Below the pieces are notes generated by a model. The model saw nothing but the letters and a program-made list of their open reading frames with translations, did no database searches and was not told the origin of the DNA. A DNA stretch of 64,000 bases from Arthrobacter sp. OY3WO11 (lineage in GTDB: Bacteria; Actinomycetota; Actinomycetes; Actinomycetales; Micrococcaceae), in NCBI RefSeq assembly GCF_001641125.1, contig NZ_LWLP01000001.1, positions 1,777,265 to 1,841,264 of the forward strand, written 5' to 3'. Both the position numbers and the translations under genes were made by a program. This document shows, piece after piece, positions 8,503 to 18,463 of the stretch (position 1 is the stretch's first letter; every line of letters begins with the position of its first letter).

Positions 8503-9534
8503 ATGAACGTTCCCCTATGGGCCTGGCTGGCCGTACTTCTTTTCATCGTCCTGATGCTTGCCCTTGACCTCTTCGCGCACCGCAAAGCCCATGTGATCGG
8601 GGTACGGGAGGCCGCGTTGTGGTCTGCGGTCTGGGTCGCCTTCGGTGTTGGCTTCGGCGTTTTGGTGTGGCAGGTATACGGCGCGGAGTTTGGCCAGCAG
8701 TACTTTGCCGGCTACCTGATCGAGAAGTCCCTCGCAGTGGACAACGTCTTTATCTGGGCCATCATCTTCACCTACTTCGCGGTGCCCCGGGAGTACCAGC
8801 ACCGCGTCCTCTTCTTCGGCGTCCTGGGCGCCCTGGTGTTCCGTGGCATCTTCATCGCCGCAGGCTCTGCCATCATCGCCAGCGCGGGGTGGGTGCTCTA
8901 CATCTTCGCGGCGTTCCTTCTTATTACCGGCTACCGAATGATCCGGCACCGGAACGACCACCTGGACCCGGAGAAGTCCCGGGTGTTGAAGCTGTTCCGC
9001 AGCCGCGTACCCATGACCGATGACTTCCACGGGCAACGTTTCCTCATCCGGCGGCGGGGCGTTCTCCTGGCCACGCCGCTGCTGGCGGTCCTGGTCCTCG
9101 TTGAGGTCACGGACATCATCTTCGCCGTCGACTCCATCCCCGCTATCTTCGCCGTTACCGACGACGTGTTCCTGGTGTTCACTGCGAACGCGTTCGCGAT
9201 CCTGGGGCTCCGGGCCATGTACTTCCTCCTGGCGGACCTCATCCACCGGTTCATCTACCTGAAAACCGGACTGGCGCTCGTCCTGATCTGGGTGGGCATT
9301 AAGATGTTCCTGAAGATCGACATCTACTACATCCCCACGCCGATTTCCCTGGCGGTCATTGCAGTAATCCTCCTCGTGTCGGTGGCAGCCAGCCTGTGGG
9401 CAACGCGGGGCCAGGGGCGCCGCCCGCTTCCCGCGCCGGAGCGTGCACCGTTCGGGACAGCATCACCCGAGGAAATGGCAGCCCTGGAACCGCTGTGGCG
9501 CCGCCGGGAACCAAGCAGTTCCCACCACCCGTAA
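8503..9534 (+). CDS. TerC-family membrane protein (likely Mn2+ export)
   Basis: A 343-residue multi-pass membrane protein of the TerC/Alx family. Diagnostic segments are YLIEKSLAVDNVFIWAIIF (acidic residues within a helix), VEVTDIIFAVDSIPAIFAV and NAFAILGLRAMYFLL. Members of this family protect from excess Mn2+ and exchange metal to secreted enzymes. The riboswitch-like leader upstream supports manganese control. The ATG at 8503 (MNVPLWAWL) is preferred over the TTG at 8470, which falls at the end of the leader. The C-terminal tail is proline/arginine-rich and probably cytoplasmic. The HTH gene follows 21 bases later. Confidence 0.92.
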   Translation: MNVPLWAWLAVLLFIVLMLALDLFAHRKAHVIGVREAALWSAVWVAFGVGFGVLVWQVYGAEFGQQYFAGYLIEKSLAVDNVFIWAIIFTYFAVPREYQHRVLFFGVLGALVFRGIFIAAGSAIIASAGWVLYIFAAFLLITGYRMIRHRNDHLDPEKSRVLKLFRSRVPMTDDFHGQRFLIRRRGVLLATPLLAVLVLVEVTDIIFAVDSIPAIFAVTDDVFLVFTANAFAILGLRAMYFLLADLIHRFIYLKTGLALVLIWVGIKMFLKIDIYYIPTPISLAVIAVILLVSVAASLWATRGQGRRPLPAPERAPFGTASPEEMAALEPLWRRREPSSSHHP

Positions 9535-9555
9535 CACCGAAAACACGGAGCATCC

Positions 9556-9927
9556 ATGACAGCTGAAAGTTCCATCCACAGCGGCCAGGAAGCTCCACGT
9601 CCAGGCGGGCCCGCCCGGCCCGCCTGGACGTTCCTCACCAACCACGGCCATGTCCTGCTCTCCGTGGCGAGGGACCCGGACATCCGGGTAACTGACCTCG
9701 CCGAGCGCGTGGGCATCACCACCCGCGCCGCCCTCCAGATCCTCAAGGACCTCGAAAGTGCTGGCTACCTCCAGCGGGCAAGGGTGGGGCGCCGGACCCA
9801 CTACACCATCCGCCCCCACCAACATTTCCGGCATCCCGCAACTGCTGCGCAGGAAGTGGACGGGCTGATCCGCCTGTTCGCCGCACCGGCTCCGGGGGAG
9901 GGGCCGGCAGCGGCGGCTGAACACTAA
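9556..9927 (+). CDS. Winged-helix (MarR/ArsR-like) DNA-binding protein
   Basis: A 123-residue small regulator. After about 22 low-complexity residues comes a winged-helix domain: ILSVARDPDIRV-like helix 1 (VLLSVARDPDIRVTDLAERV), recognition-helix region GITTRAALQILKDLESAGYL and wing RARVGRRTHYTI. The C-terminus is short. No cysteine metal site like that of ArsR/SmtB is visible. ATG has CGGAG at 9546-9550. It is 21 bases after terC and may be cotranscribed; it might act on terC, which is inference from position only. Confidence 0.8.
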   Translation: MTAESSIHSGQEAPRPGGPARPAWTFLTNHGHVLLSVARDPDIRVTDLAERVGITTRAALQILKDLESAGYLQRARVGRRTHYTIRPHQHFRHPATAAQEVDGLIRLFAAPAPGEGPAAAAEH

Positions 9928-10048
9928 CAGCCTGGCCCGCGGCTTTCCCGGCGTCCGGGCGGGCCCCCGAATGCAGGTAATCTTAGAGAGTTCCGCGGCC
10001 GGTACCAGGCCCGAACATTGATACTTGCAAGCGGTTAAGGCGAGGGTG

Positions 10049-11032
10049 ATGGTCTACATCTGGAACGATCCGTCCGAGGTCCCGGCGGACTTCGGCCCAT
10101 CTGTTGTCACCATCGGAAACTTCGACGGCGTGCATCGGGGACACCAGCAGGTGCTCTCCGAACTGATCCGCACGGCCCGGATCACAAGGTCCAAAGCGGT
10201 TGTGGTCACCTTCGATCCGCACCCTGCCCTGGTCCACCGTCCCGAGTCCGCGCCTGAGCTGATCATGGGGCTGCAGGACAAGCTGGAGGCTTTGGGGGAG
10301 TTGGGCCTGGACGCCGTACTGGTCATGAAGTATTCGCTGGACCTCGCCAGCCTCACTCCAGAGGAATTCGTGGAGCAGTACCTGGTGGACTGCCTGCATG
10401 CCGGCCATGTTGTCATCGGCCACGATGTACGTTTCGGCCGCGGCAACTCCGGCGACTTGGACACCATGCGGGAGCTCGGCCGGAAGTTCGGCTTCGAGGT
10501 ACAGGTGATCAGGGAGTTCGGTTCTGAGGGCTACCCCCTGCATGACGACGGCGGCGAGGACCGCCGCTGTTCCTCCACCTGGGTGCGGGAAGCCCTGCAG
10601 GAGGGGGACGTTGCAACGGCGTCCGCTGTCCTGGGACGCCCGCACCGGATGCGCGGCGAGGTTGTCCACGGCGCCGCACGCGGCCGGGCGCTCGGTTTCC
10701 CCACTGCCAACCTGGCCAGCAACGCCAGCGGACTCATTCCAGCCGACGGCATTTACGCCGGCTGGCTGGTTGACCAGGCAGGGACACGCTGGCCTGCGGC
10801 TATCTCCGTGGGCTCAAACCCCACCTTCGACGGCGTCAGCCGCCAGGTGGAAGCCCATGTGATCGACCGGCCCAAAGAAGACGTGGAAGACTTCGATCTG
10901 TACGGCCAGACAGTAGTCGTGGAATTCGTTGCCCGCCTCCGGGGCATGGTGGCCTACCGTGGACCGGAAGCACTCGTGGAACAGATGCGCCTGGACGTCG
11001 TCCAGGCACACGAACTGCTGGCCAGGCGCTGA
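10049..11032 (+). CDS. ribF: Bifunctional riboflavin kinase / FAD synthetase
   Basis: Converts riboflavin to FMN and FMN to FAD. The N-terminal adenylyltransferase domain has the nucleotide-binding motif GNFDGVHRGHQQVL (residues about 24-37), the FDPHPA motif and the flavin-region GHDVRFGRGNSGD. The C-terminal kinase domain starts near residue 190, with HGAARGRALGFPTANL and the catalytic-loop-like NPTF. 327 residues. The ATG at 10049 (MVYIWNDPSEVP) follows AAGGCGAG; an earlier TTG at 10025 is less likely. Conserved near truB and rpsO in actinobacteria. Confidence 0.95.
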   Translation: MVYIWNDPSEVPADFGPSVVTIGNFDGVHRGHQQVLSELIRTARITRSKAVVVTFDPHPALVHRPESAPELIMGLQDKLEALGELGLDAVLVMKYSLDLASLTPEEFVEQYLVDCLHAGHVVIGHDVRFGRGNSGDLDTMRELGRKFGFEVQVIREFGSEGYPLHDDGGEDRRCSSTWVREALQEGDVATASAVLGRPHRMRGEVVHGAARGRALGFPTANLASNASGLIPADGIYAGWLVDQAGTRWPAAISVGSNPTFDGVSRQVEAHVIDRPKEDVEDFDLYGQTVVVEFVARLRGMVAYRGPEALVEQMRLDVVQAHELLARR

Positions 11033-11070
11033 ACCGGCCGGAGGGGCGCCCACCAGGGAAAGGCAGCACC

Positions 11071-11925
11071 GTGTCCGTCGAAAAGAACACCCGCAAGCTG
11101 GACAAGGGCATCGTCCGCGACTTCAGCTCACGGATGAGCTACGCCTCCTACCTCCAGCTGCCAACCCTCCTCAGTGCGCAGCAGCCGGTCAGCGAGCCCG
11201 AGCACCACGATGAAATGCTCTTCATCATCCAGCACCAGACCACCGAGCTGTGGCTCAAGCTGGTCCTGCACGAACTGCGCAGCGCAGCAGCCTGGTTGCG
11301 GGCCGACGACCTTGGGTCGGCGCTCAAGGGCATCGCCCGGGTCAAGCACATCCAGAAAACCCTGACCGAGCAGTGGTCCGTCCTGGCCACGCTGACCCCC
11401 ACCGAGTACTCCCAGTTCCGCGGCTTCCTGGGCAACTCCTCCGGCTTCCAGTCGAGCCAGTACCGCGCGGTTGAGTTCGTGCTGGGCAACAAGAACCGCA
11501 AGATGCTGCCGGTGTTCGAGTCGGACCCGGAAGCGCACGCCATGCTGGAGGAACTACTTGCAGCGCCCAGCATCTACGACGAATTCCTGGGCTACCTCGC
11601 GCGGCAGGGCTTCGACGTTCCGGCGTCGGTCCTCCAGCGGGACGTGACCAAGGCCCACGAGTACACCCCGGAACTGGTGCCGCTGTTCAAGCACATCTAC
11701 GAGAACGCCGCAGCCAACTGGGGTGCGTACGAGGCCTGCGAGGAACTGGTGGACCTGGAGGACAATTTCCAGCTCTGGCGGTTCCGGCACCTCCGGACGG
11801 TCCAGCGGACCATCGGCATGAAGGCAGGCACCGGCGGCTCGAGCGGCGCTGCCTTCCTGCAGAAGGCCCTGGAACTGACGTTCTTCCCCGAACTCTTCGC
11901 AGTCCGGACGGAAATCGGCCAATGA
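11071..11925 (+). CDS. kynA: Tryptophan 2,3-dioxygenase
   Basis: Heme enzyme that opens the indole ring of L-tryptophan to N-formylkynurenine, the first step of the kynurenine pathway. Family motifs: SYASYLQLPTLLSAQ, DEMLFIIQHQTTELWLKL (N-terminal active-site helix), FRGFLGNSSGFQSSQYR, and the proximal heme His region LWRFRHLRTVQRTIG with GTGGSSG after it. 284 residues. GTG start with GGGAAAGG 7 bases before it. It is directly followed by kynU, forming a two-gene catabolic operon. No formamidase gene (kynB) is visible in the window. Confidence 0.97.
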   Translation: MSVEKNTRKLDKGIVRDFSSRMSYASYLQLPTLLSAQQPVSEPEHHDEMLFIIQHQTTELWLKLVLHELRSAAAWLRADDLGSALKGIARVKHIQKTLTEQWSVLATLTPTEYSQFRGFLGNSSGFQSSQYRAVEFVLGNKNRKMLPVFESDPEAHAMLEELLAAPSIYDEFLGYLARQGFDVPASVLQRDVTKAHEYTPELVPLFKHIYENAAANWGAYEACEELVDLEDNFQLWRFRHLRTVQRTIGMKAGTGGSSGAAFLQKALELTFFPELFAVRTEIGQ

Positions 11926-11987
11926 CCACGCACCAGGGGACGCACCGCCCGGGCACCAACCACCAGCCGGTCCACGGAAAGGCAGCC

Positions 11988-13208
11988 ATGACTTTGCAGC
12001 AGCGCGCGGAAGAGCTGGACAGCCGTGATCCTCTGGCCCACTACCGCCACCACTTCATTGGCGCGGACACCCCCGTGTCCTACCTGGACGGCAACTCCCT
12101 TGGCCGGCCCCTCAAGCGGACCGCTGACGACGTCGCCGCCTTCATCCGCGACGACTGGGGAGGCCGCCTGATCCGCAGCTGGGATGAACACTGGCTCGCG
12201 ATGCCCCAGGCCATCGGTGACCAGCTGGGCCGGGCAGTGCTGGGCGCTGCCCCCGGGCAGACCGTCATAGCTGACTCCACCACCGTGGTGCTGTACAAGC
12301 TGATCCGTGCCGCCCTCGCCGCGGTGGCCAGCCCCGACCGCAACGAGCTGGTCCTGGACACCGAAAACTTTCCCACGGACCGCTACCTGGTGGAAGGCAT
12401 CGCGCTGGAGGAGGGGCTCACCCTCCGCTGGATCCAGGCGGACCCGGCCGCCGGGGTGACCGTTGACCAGGTGCGCGAGGCAACCGGGCCGCGCACCGCC
12501 GTCGTCCTCCTCAGCCAGATCGCCTACCGTTCCGGCCACCTGGCAGACCTTCCGGCCATCACGGCCGCAGTGCACGACGCCGGAGCGCTGGTGGTGTGGG
12601 ACCTGTGCCACTCCGCGGGGTCTGTGGAGATCGGGCTGGATGCGGCGGGCGTGGACTTCGCCGCCGGCTGCACCTACAAATACCTCAACGGGGGACCGGG
12701 ATCGCCGGCTTTTGCCTATGTGAACCACCGGCACCTGCCGTCGCTCAACCAGCCGATCTGGGGGTGGATGGGCCGCAAGGACGCCTTCGAGATGGCCGCC
12801 GGATACGAGCCGGCCGCTGGGATCCGGGGCTTCCTCAGCGGGACGCCCGCCATCTTCGGAATGATCGCCATGCAGGGCACCCTGGACCTGATCGAGGAAG
12901 CGTCTATGGCGGCCATCCGGGAAAAATCGGAGAAGCTGACAGCCTTCGCCGTCGAGGTTTTTGATGCCCTGCTGGCTCCCCTCGGGGCGGAGCTGGCAAC
13001 GCCGCGCGACCCCGCCCGGCGGGGCAGCCACATCACCGTGGATCACCCCGGGTTCACCAAGGCAACCGTGGAGGCGCTCTGGGACGGGGACGTCATTCCG
13101 GACTTCCGTGCTCCGCATGGCATCCGCGTGGGCCTCTCCCCGCTGAGCACCAGTTTCCGGGAGGTCCTGCAGGGCATGGAAGCAATGCGGAACCGCCTCC
13201 AGGCATAA
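11988..13208 (+). CDS. kynU: Kynureninase
   Basis: PLP enzyme that cleaves kynurenine to anthranilate and alanine. Motifs: SYLDGNSLGRPLKRT near the N-terminus, DTENFPTDRYLVEG, VVWDLCHSAGSVEIG (Asp contacting the PLP ring), and the PLP lysine in CTYKYLNGGPGSPAF. 406 residues from this start. I chose ATG 11988 (MTLQQRAEEL) because GGAAAGGCAGCC before it copies the kynA ribosome-binding context. An in-frame ATG at 11922 overlapping the kynA stop (ATGA) would add 22 low-complexity residues. Together with kynA it yields anthranilate, usable for NAD-independent catabolism or tryptophan recycling. Confidence 0.95.
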   Translation: MTLQQRAEELDSRDPLAHYRHHFIGADTPVSYLDGNSLGRPLKRTADDVAAFIRDDWGGRLIRSWDEHWLAMPQAIGDQLGRAVLGAAPGQTVIADSTTVVLYKLIRAALAAVASPDRNELVLDTENFPTDRYLVEGIALEEGLTLRWIQADPAAGVTVDQVREATGPRTAVVLLSQIAYRSGHLADLPAITAAVHDAGALVVWDLCHSAGSVEIGLDAAGVDFAAGCTYKYLNGGPGSPAFAYVNHRHLPSLNQPIWGWMGRKDAFEMAAGYEPAAGIRGFLSGTPAIFGMIAMQGTLDLIEEASMAAIREKSEKLTAFAVEVFDALLAPLGAELATPRDPARRGSHITVDHPGFTKATVEALWDGDVIPDFRAPHGIRVGLSPLSTSFREVLQGMEAMRNRLQA

Positions 13209-13393
13209 CGCGGGCACTGTTTCGACAAGATTAGGCACCGGCCGGTAAACTGAACGATGGATCCGGCTGCAGTCCGTGGCGGCTGGTTCCTGTTGCGTAC
13301 GGCGCTGACCGGTTTCCCGGTTGCCAGCCGCGGCAGCAGACCCGGCAGTGAAGTACTGACCTGGGCCCTCACGGCACATCCCAAGGAGATATT

Positions 13394-13663
13394 GTGGCAC
13401 TTGACGCCGCTGTAAAGCAGTCCATCATCAAGGAATACGCAACCGGCGAAGGCGACACCGGTTCGCCCGAGGTCCAGGTTGCTGTCCTGACCCAGCGGAT
13501 CAAGGATCTGACTGAGCACATGAAGGAGCACAAGCACGACTACCACACCCAGCGCGGTCTGCTGGCCATGGTTGGTCGTCGCAAGCGCATGCTGAGCTAC
13601 CTCAAGAAGACTGACATCGCCCGCTACCGTTCGCTCATCGAGCGCCTCGGCCTGCGCCGCTAG
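13394..13663 (+). CDS. rpsO: 30S ribosomal protein S15
   Basis: Primary 16S rRNA-binding protein of the central domain. 89 residues, exactly the family size, with [42 protein letters not shown] and the ending RLGLRR. Start GTG at 13394 is preceded by AAGGAG (13382-13387). A 185-base leader separates it from kynU; TAAACT at 13246-13251 is a possible -10. Many bacteria autoregulate rpsO through this leader, but no specific structure is claimed here. Confidence 0.98.
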   Translation: MALDAAVKQSIIKEYATGEGDTGSPEVQVAVLTQRIKDLTEHMKEHKHDYHTQRGLLAMVGRRKRMLSYLKKTDIARYRSLIERLGLRR

Positions 13664-13674
13664 TCACACTTTGG

Positions 13675-13705
13675 GGCGGCCCTTTCCCCCGTGGAACGGG
13701 CCGCC
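13675..13705 (+). terminator. Hairpin terminator after rpsO
   Basis: GGCGGCCC (13675-13682) pairs with GGGCCGCC (13698-13705), followed by TTCTT. In other bacteria the rpsO-pnp interval also carries a leaky terminator and RNase III site; this hairpin may play the first role. Confidence 0.65.
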
Positions 13706-13904
13706 TTCTTCACCTGAATAACTAAACAGGAGGATCAACCGCATCACGCATTCGCGGTCCTCGGTAGTGATCCCCGGGAACGGCTCCCTAGAAGGCAGCC
13801 CCGGCCCGTGGGTCTCGATCGATGACCGGGTGCAGGGCCAGTAGACAGATGCTGGCTGGGTTGATGCGGCTGGACTCCGTAAAACAGAAACGGAGGTGAC
13901 TCTC

Positions 13905-16178
13905 TTGGAGGGTCCCGAAATCCAGTTCTCAGAAGCAGTCATTGACAACGGCCGATTCGGCAAGCGGGTCATCCGCTTTGAAACCGGCCGCCTTGCCAAG
14001 CAGGCAGCCGGCGCAGCAATGGTGTACATCGACGACGACACCGCACTGCTGTCCGCCACCACCGCCGGCAAGCACCCGCGTGAAGGCTTCGACTTCTTCC
14101 CGCTGACGGTCGACGTCGAAGAGCGCATGTACGCCGCCGGCCGCATCCCGGGCTCGTTCTTCCGCCGCGAAGGACGCCCGTCCACCGAAGCCATCCTGGC
14201 CTGCCGCCTGATGGACCGTCCGCTGCGCCCCGCCTTCATCAAGGGCCTGCGCAACGAGGTCCAGATCGTGGTGACCGTCCTGGCCATCAACCCGGACGAA
14301 CTCTACGACGTGGTGGCCATCAACGCCTCCTCCATGTCCACCCAGCTCTCCGGCCTGCCGTTCTCCGGGCCCATCGGCGGCGTCCGCGTTGCCCTGGTTG
14401 CCGACGAAAACGGATCACAGTGGGTTGCTTTCCCCAAGCACTCCCAGCTGGAAAACTCCGTCTTCAACATGGTGGTTGCCGGCAGGTCTGTGTCGGGGGC
14501 CGACGGTGACGACGTCGCCATCATGATGGTCGAAGCCGAAGCGACCGACAACTCCTGGAACCTCATCAAGGAACAGGGCGCCACCGCCCCCACCGAAGAG
14601 GTTGTCTCCGAGGGCCTCGAGGCTGCCAAGCCGTTCATCAAGGCACTCTGCGACGCCCAGGCCGATCTCGCCGCCCGTGCAGCCAAGCCGACCGTCGAGT
14701 TCCCGGTCTTCCTGGACTACGAGGACGACGTGTACGCCGCCGTTGAGGCCGCTGCCGCTGAGAAGCTCACCGCCGTCTTCCAGATCGCTGACAAGCAGGA
14801 GCGCGACAACGCTTCGGACGCCCTGAAGGACGAGGTCACTTCTTCCCTTGCCGGCCAGTTCGAAGGCCGCGAGAAGGAGCTGTCCGCAGCATTCCGCTCG
14901 GTCACCAAGCACGTTGTGCGCCAGCGCATCCTCAAGGACCAGATCCGCATCGACGGCCGTGGCCTGACGGACATCCGCCAGCTCACCGCCGAGGTTGAGG
15001 TCCTGCCCCGCGTCCACGGCTCGGCCATCTTCGAGCGCGGTGAAACCCAGATCATGGGTGTCACCACGCTGAACATGCTGAAGATGGAACAGCAGATCGA
15101 CTCGCTGTCACCGGTCAAGACCAAGCGCTACATGCACAACTACAACTTCCCGCCCTACTCCACCGGTGAAACCGGCCGCGTCGGTTCGCCGAAGCGCCGC
15201 GAAATCGGCCACGGTGCCCTGGCCGAGCGCGCGCTCGTGCCGGTCCTGCCGTCCCGCGAGGAATTCCCGTACGCCATCCGCCAGGTATCTGAGGCTCTCA
15301 GCTCCAACGGTTCGACGTCGATGGGTTCCGTCTGCGCCTCCACCCTCTCGATGCTGAACGCCGGTGTGCCCCTGAAGGCCGCCGTCGCCGGTATCGCCAT
15401 GGGCCTGGTTTCCGACCAGGTGGACGGCCAGACCCGCTACGCAGCCCTGACCGATATCCTCGGCGCCGAAGATGCCTTCGGTGACATGGACTTCAAGGTT
15501 GCCGGTACGTCCGAGTTCGTCACGGCCATCCAGCTGGACACCAAGCTCGACGGCATCCCCGCGTCAGTGCTGGCAGCAGCCCTGAAGCAGGCCCGCGAAG
15601 CCCGCCTGCACATCCTCGAGGTCATCGACTCGGCCATTGACACCCCGGACGAGCTCTCCGAGTTCGCACCGCGCGTGATCGCCGTGAAGATCCCCGTGGA
15701 CAAGATCGGCGAGGTCATCGGCCCCAAGGGCAAGATGATCAACCAGATCCAGGAAGACACCGGCGCCGACATCTCCATCGAGGACGACGGCACGGTCTAC
15801 ATTGGCGCCACCAACGGTCCGTCTGCCGAGGCAGCACGCTCCGCCATCAACGCCATCGCCAACCCGCAGGTCCCGGAAATCGGCGAACGCTACCTGGGCA
15901 CGGTCGTCAAGACCACCACCTTCGGTGCCTTCGTTTCGCTGACCCCGGGCAAGGACGGCCTCCTGCACATCTCCGAGCTGCGCAAGCTGGCCAACGGCAA
16001 GCGCGTGGACAACGTCGACGACGTCGTCTCTGTCGGCCAGAAGGTCCAGGTGGAAATCACCAAGATCGACGACCGTGGAAAGCTCTCGCTCGCCCCCGTA
16101 GTTGCCGAGGAAGAAGGCGCCGCGGATGAGACCGAGCGTGCCCACGCCACGGAACCTGCTGAAGGCGCTGACGTCTAG
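13905..16178 (+). CDS. pnp: Polyribonucleotide nucleotidyltransferase (PNPase)
   Basis: Phosphorolytic 3'-5' exoribonuclease. Two RNase PH domains (about residues 10-150 and 335-470) flank the helical linker; the second holds [10 protein letters not shown] and the [13 protein letters not shown] stretch. A KH domain follows ([16 protein letters not shown], near 605-620) and then an S1 domain ([15 protein letters not shown]). The C-terminus is acidic. 757 residues. The TTG at 13905 ([12 protein letters not shown]) is chosen because the ideal Shine-Dalgarno CGGAGGTGA at 13891-13899 is correctly spaced for it. A GTG at 13896 lies inside that site. As in many bacteria it follows rpsO. Confidence 0.97.
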   Translation: MEGPEIQFSEAVIDNGRFGKRVIRFETGRLAKQAAGAAMVYIDDDTALLSATTAGKHPREGFDFFPLTVDVEERMYAAGRIPGSFFRREGRPSTEAILACRLMDRPLRPAFIKGLRNEVQIVVTVLAINPDELYDVVAINASSMSTQLSGLPFSGPIGGVRVALVADENGSQWVAFPKHSQLENSVFNMVVAGRSVSGADGDDVAIMMVEAEATDNSWNLIKEQGATAPTEEVVSEGLEAAKPFIKALCDAQADLAARAAKPTVEFPVFLDYEDDVYAAVEAAAAEKLTAVFQIADKQERDNASDALKDEVTSSLAGQFEGREKELSAAFRSVTKHVVRQRILKDQIRIDGRGLTDIRQLTAEVEVLPRVHGSAIFERGETQIMGVTTLNMLKMEQQIDSLSPVKTKRYMHNYNFPPYSTGETGRVGSPKRREIGHGALAERALVPVLPSREEFPYAIRQVSEALSSNGSTSMGSVCASTLSMLNAGVPLKAAVAGIAMGLVSDQVDGQTRYAALTDILGAEDAFGDMDFKVAGTSEFVTAIQLDTKLDGIPASVLAAALKQAREARLHILEVIDSAIDTPDELSEFAPRVIAVKIPVDKIGEVIGPKGKMINQIQEDTGADISIEDDGTVYIGATNGPSAEAARSAINAIANPQVPEIGERYLGTVVKTTTFGAFVSLTPGKDGLLHISELRKLANGKRVDNVDDVVSVGQKVQVEITKIDDRGKLSLAPVVAEEEGAADETERAHATEPAEGADV

Positions 16179-16220
16179 CATTCCGGCTTGCGGGCACGGC
16201 CTGCAGGTTGAAGTATGAAT

Positions 16221-16255
16221 CGGCGGGGCCGGTGGATGATCCACCGGCCCCGCCG
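16221..16255 (+). terminator. Long GC hairpin after pnp
   Basis: CGGCGGGGCCGGTGGA (16221-16236) and TCCACCGGCCCCGCCG (16240-16255) make a perfect 16-bp stem with a TGA loop. The T tract is poor (CTGTT). Probably a terminator or an mRNA 3'-end stabiliser before the peptidase gene. Confidence 0.65.
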
Positions 16256-16303
16256 CTGTTACGATGGCAGCCAGATCCCGGCTGCCCCTTTTGAAAGGCC
16301 TCA

Positions 16304-17647
16304 ATGACTGTTGTACCCCTGCCGCTTGAGCAGAACCACCCCGGCGATACCTTGGTCCACGGTTCCGACGGCGGCTCCGAAGTCCGGCGTTCGGTGCTGC
16401 CCGGGGGAGTGCGGGTACTCACCGAGGCGATGCCCGGGCAACGGTCGGCCACCATTGGTTTCTGGGTGGGCGTCGGTTCACGGGATGAGGCACCGGGACA
16501 GCACGGCTCCACCCACTTCCTGGAGCACCTCCTGTTCAAGGGCACCAGGCGCCGTACCGCGCTGGAAATCGCTTCGGCCTTCGACGAGGTGGGCGGCGAG
16601 TCAAACGCCGCTACGGCCAAGGAGAGCACGTGCTACTTCGCGCGGGTCCTGGATACCGACCTGCCCATGGCCATTGACGTTATCGCGGACATGATCACCG
16701 GAGCTGTCCTGGACCCCGCTGAGATGGAGCAGGAGCGCGACGTCATCCTGGAGGAAATCGCGATGGACAGCGATGACCCCACCGACGTCGCCCACGAGCA
16801 CTTTGTGGCGGCCGTTCTTGGCAGCCACCCCCTGGGCCGCCCCATCGGCGGCACCCCCGACGCCATCAGGGCCGTGGCCCGCGACTCGGTGTGGGAACAC
16901 TACCAGCGGTATTACCGGCCGGATGAGCTGGTCATCACTGCAGCCGGGGGACTGGACCACGCCGTCGTCTGCAACCTCGTGGTGGATGCCCTCGAATCGG
17001 CCGGCTGGTCGCTTGAGTCCGACGCCGCACCGGTGGAACGCAGGTCCACCGACCGCGCCCTCATCACGGGGACGGCAGGCCTCCACGTGGTCAAGCGCGC
17101 CGTGGAACAGGCCAACATCATCATGGGCTGCCCCACCATCGTGGCCACGGACGGGAGGCGCTACGTCATGAGCGTCCTGAATGCCGTGCTGGGCGGGGGC
17201 ATGTCTTCACGCCTGTTCCAGGAGATCCGGGAGAAGCGCGGGCTGGTGTACTCCACGTACTCCTTCGCGTCCTCGTACGCGGATGCAGGCTATTTCGGCA
17301 TGTACGCGGGGTGCACACCATCGAAGGTGCGCCAGGTCCTGGAGCTGCTCGCTGTGGAGCTGGACAAGCTCGCGGAGCACGGGATTTCCGAGGACGAGCT
17401 CCGTAAGGCCGTGGGCCAGCTGGGAGGCGGAATCGTGCTGGCTCTGGAGGACACAGGTTCCCGGATGTCCCGGCTGGGCCGTGCCGAGCTCGTCTCCGGC
17501 GAGTACCAGGACATCGACGAAACGCTTCGCCAGATCAAGGCTGTCACCGCCGAACAGGTGCAGGAACTGGCGGCCGAACTGGCTGCAGCACCGCGGACCG
17601 TGACCGTGGTGGGACCGTTCGAGGAGACTGAAACCTTCGGCTTCTGA
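16304..17647 (+). CDS. M16-family zinc peptidase
   Basis: Pitrilysin/processing-peptidase-like protein of 447 residues. The inverted zinc motif HFLEH (His71, Glu74, His75) is intact, with the downstream glutamate region EEIAMDSDDPTDVAHE. The C-terminal M16 half carries the GGGMSSRLFQEIREKRGLVY pattern. One domain pair of this size resembles the bacterial mitochondrial-processing-peptidase-like PepR/Rv2782c group, which follows pnp in many actinobacteria. ATG with GAAAGG at 16293-16298. Confidence 0.93.
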   Translation: MTVVPLPLEQNHPGDTLVHGSDGGSEVRRSVLPGGVRVLTEAMPGQRSATIGFWVGVGSRDEAPGQHGSTHFLEHLLFKGTRRRTALEIASAFDEVGGESNAATAKESTCYFARVLDTDLPMAIDVIADMITGAVLDPAEMEQERDVILEEIAMDSDDPTDVAHEHFVAAVLGSHPLGRPIGGTPDAIRAVARDSVWEHYQRYYRPDELVITAAGGLDHAVVCNLVVDALESAGWSLESDAAPVERRSTDRALITGTAGLHVVKRAVEQANIIMGCPTIVATDGRRYVMSVLNAVLGGGMSSRLFQEIREKRGLVYSTYSFASSYADAGYFGMYAGCTPSKVRQVLELLAVELDKLAEHGISEDELRKAVGQLGGGIVLALEDTGSRMSRLGRAELVSGEYQDIDETLRQIKAVTAEQVQELAAELAAAPRTVTVVGPFEETETFGF

Positions 17648-17716
17648 CTTCCGGGCCGCAGGCTTAGGATGAACCCCTGAGGGCAGGTCATTGCCCGGGT
17701 GAGGGGAGGACGACAT

Positions 17717-18241
17717 ATGGACCGGCCCCGCATCAATCCTGGCCACCCGGCGCTGGCGAACCTGCTGGGCCGGTGGCGGGGAACCACACGGCTTGAGTCC
17801 GGCCCCTGGGGTGCGGAACGGACGGTGGACGCCGAAATGACGTTCACCCTGGTTGCCGCAGGCTCGGCCGTGGTGCAGAGCTACCGGCACACCGAGTCCG
17901 ACGGCAGCCACTTCGAAGGCCACGGCATCTTCACCGTCGATCCGGACCGCCGGGATGTCCTCTGGTACTACGTGGACAGCGTGAGCCCTGCCCCGGACGC
18001 CCCTGCGCGCTGCACCTGGCATGACGGGGACCTCCAGGTGGAGCGCCACACCGGAGCGGGTTCCATCCGCCACACCCTGCGCGTCACAGACGGAGTCCTC
18101 TTTGACGTCGCCGAACTCCGACGGGAAGACCGCATGGACACTGATCTCGGCGACCGGATCGCCGCAGACGGGGCCACAGCCTCGTACAAGCCCTTCATGA
18201 CCTCCCGGTACCGGCGGGAGCCTGGCGCACCACAGATGTGA
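17717..18241 (+). CDS. DUF1579-like protein
   Basis: A 174-residue cytosolic protein with a lipocalin-like all-beta pattern. It contains NLLGRWRGTTRLESGPWG near residue 20, matching the start of DUF1579/THAP4-type heme- or ligand-binding barrels. Later strands have HFEGHGIFTVDPDRRDVLWYYVDS. No enzyme motif is visible. ATG at 17717 has GAGGGGAGGA at 17701-17710, six bases upstream. An in-frame GTG at 17699 is less likely. It stands alone after the peptidase gene. Confidence 0.8.
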   Translation: MDRPRINPGHPALANLLGRWRGTTRLESGPWGAERTVDAEMTFTLVAAGSAVVQSYRHTESDGSHFEGHGIFTVDPDRRDVLWYYVDSVSPAPDAPARCTWHDGDLQVERHTGAGSIRHTLRVTDGVLFDVAELRREDRMDTDLGDRIAADGATASYKPFMTSRYRREPGAPQM

Positions 18242-18463
18242 TGAGGCGCGCCGGGACGAACTTCCGGAACGCACATCCGCGTCTGCATCGGTATCTATTT
18301 TCTTTCCTCGGCCACGACATGCCCGGATAACGCCAGCCCAGGTAGAACTCGCCGAACGGATCCTGCGGCAGGTCGCACTCCGCTACTCCCGGGTCTTCCG
18401 GAATCTCGAATTCCGGCAGGTCAACGACGGGCGGATCCTCGCCAGCATCCGCCCGTCTGCCAT
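18242..18463 (+). other. Gap with possible gene remnant
   Basis: A plus-strand frame without a start codon is open to TAG at 18471-18473 region and reads like coding sequence at its end: VELAERILRQVALRYSRVF, then FRQVNDGRILASIRPSAI, with GC-rich third positions from about 18336. It could be the C-terminal scrap of a lost gene lying tail-to-tail with the broken HNH gene. No family recognised; it may be chance. Confidence 0.25.

Noticed and set aside
11697..13400. A 567-codon minus-strand frame across kynU
   Set aside because: Antisense shadow: kynU on the plus strand has all its PLP motifs, and the minus-strand product is Gly/Arg/His-rich without family signs.
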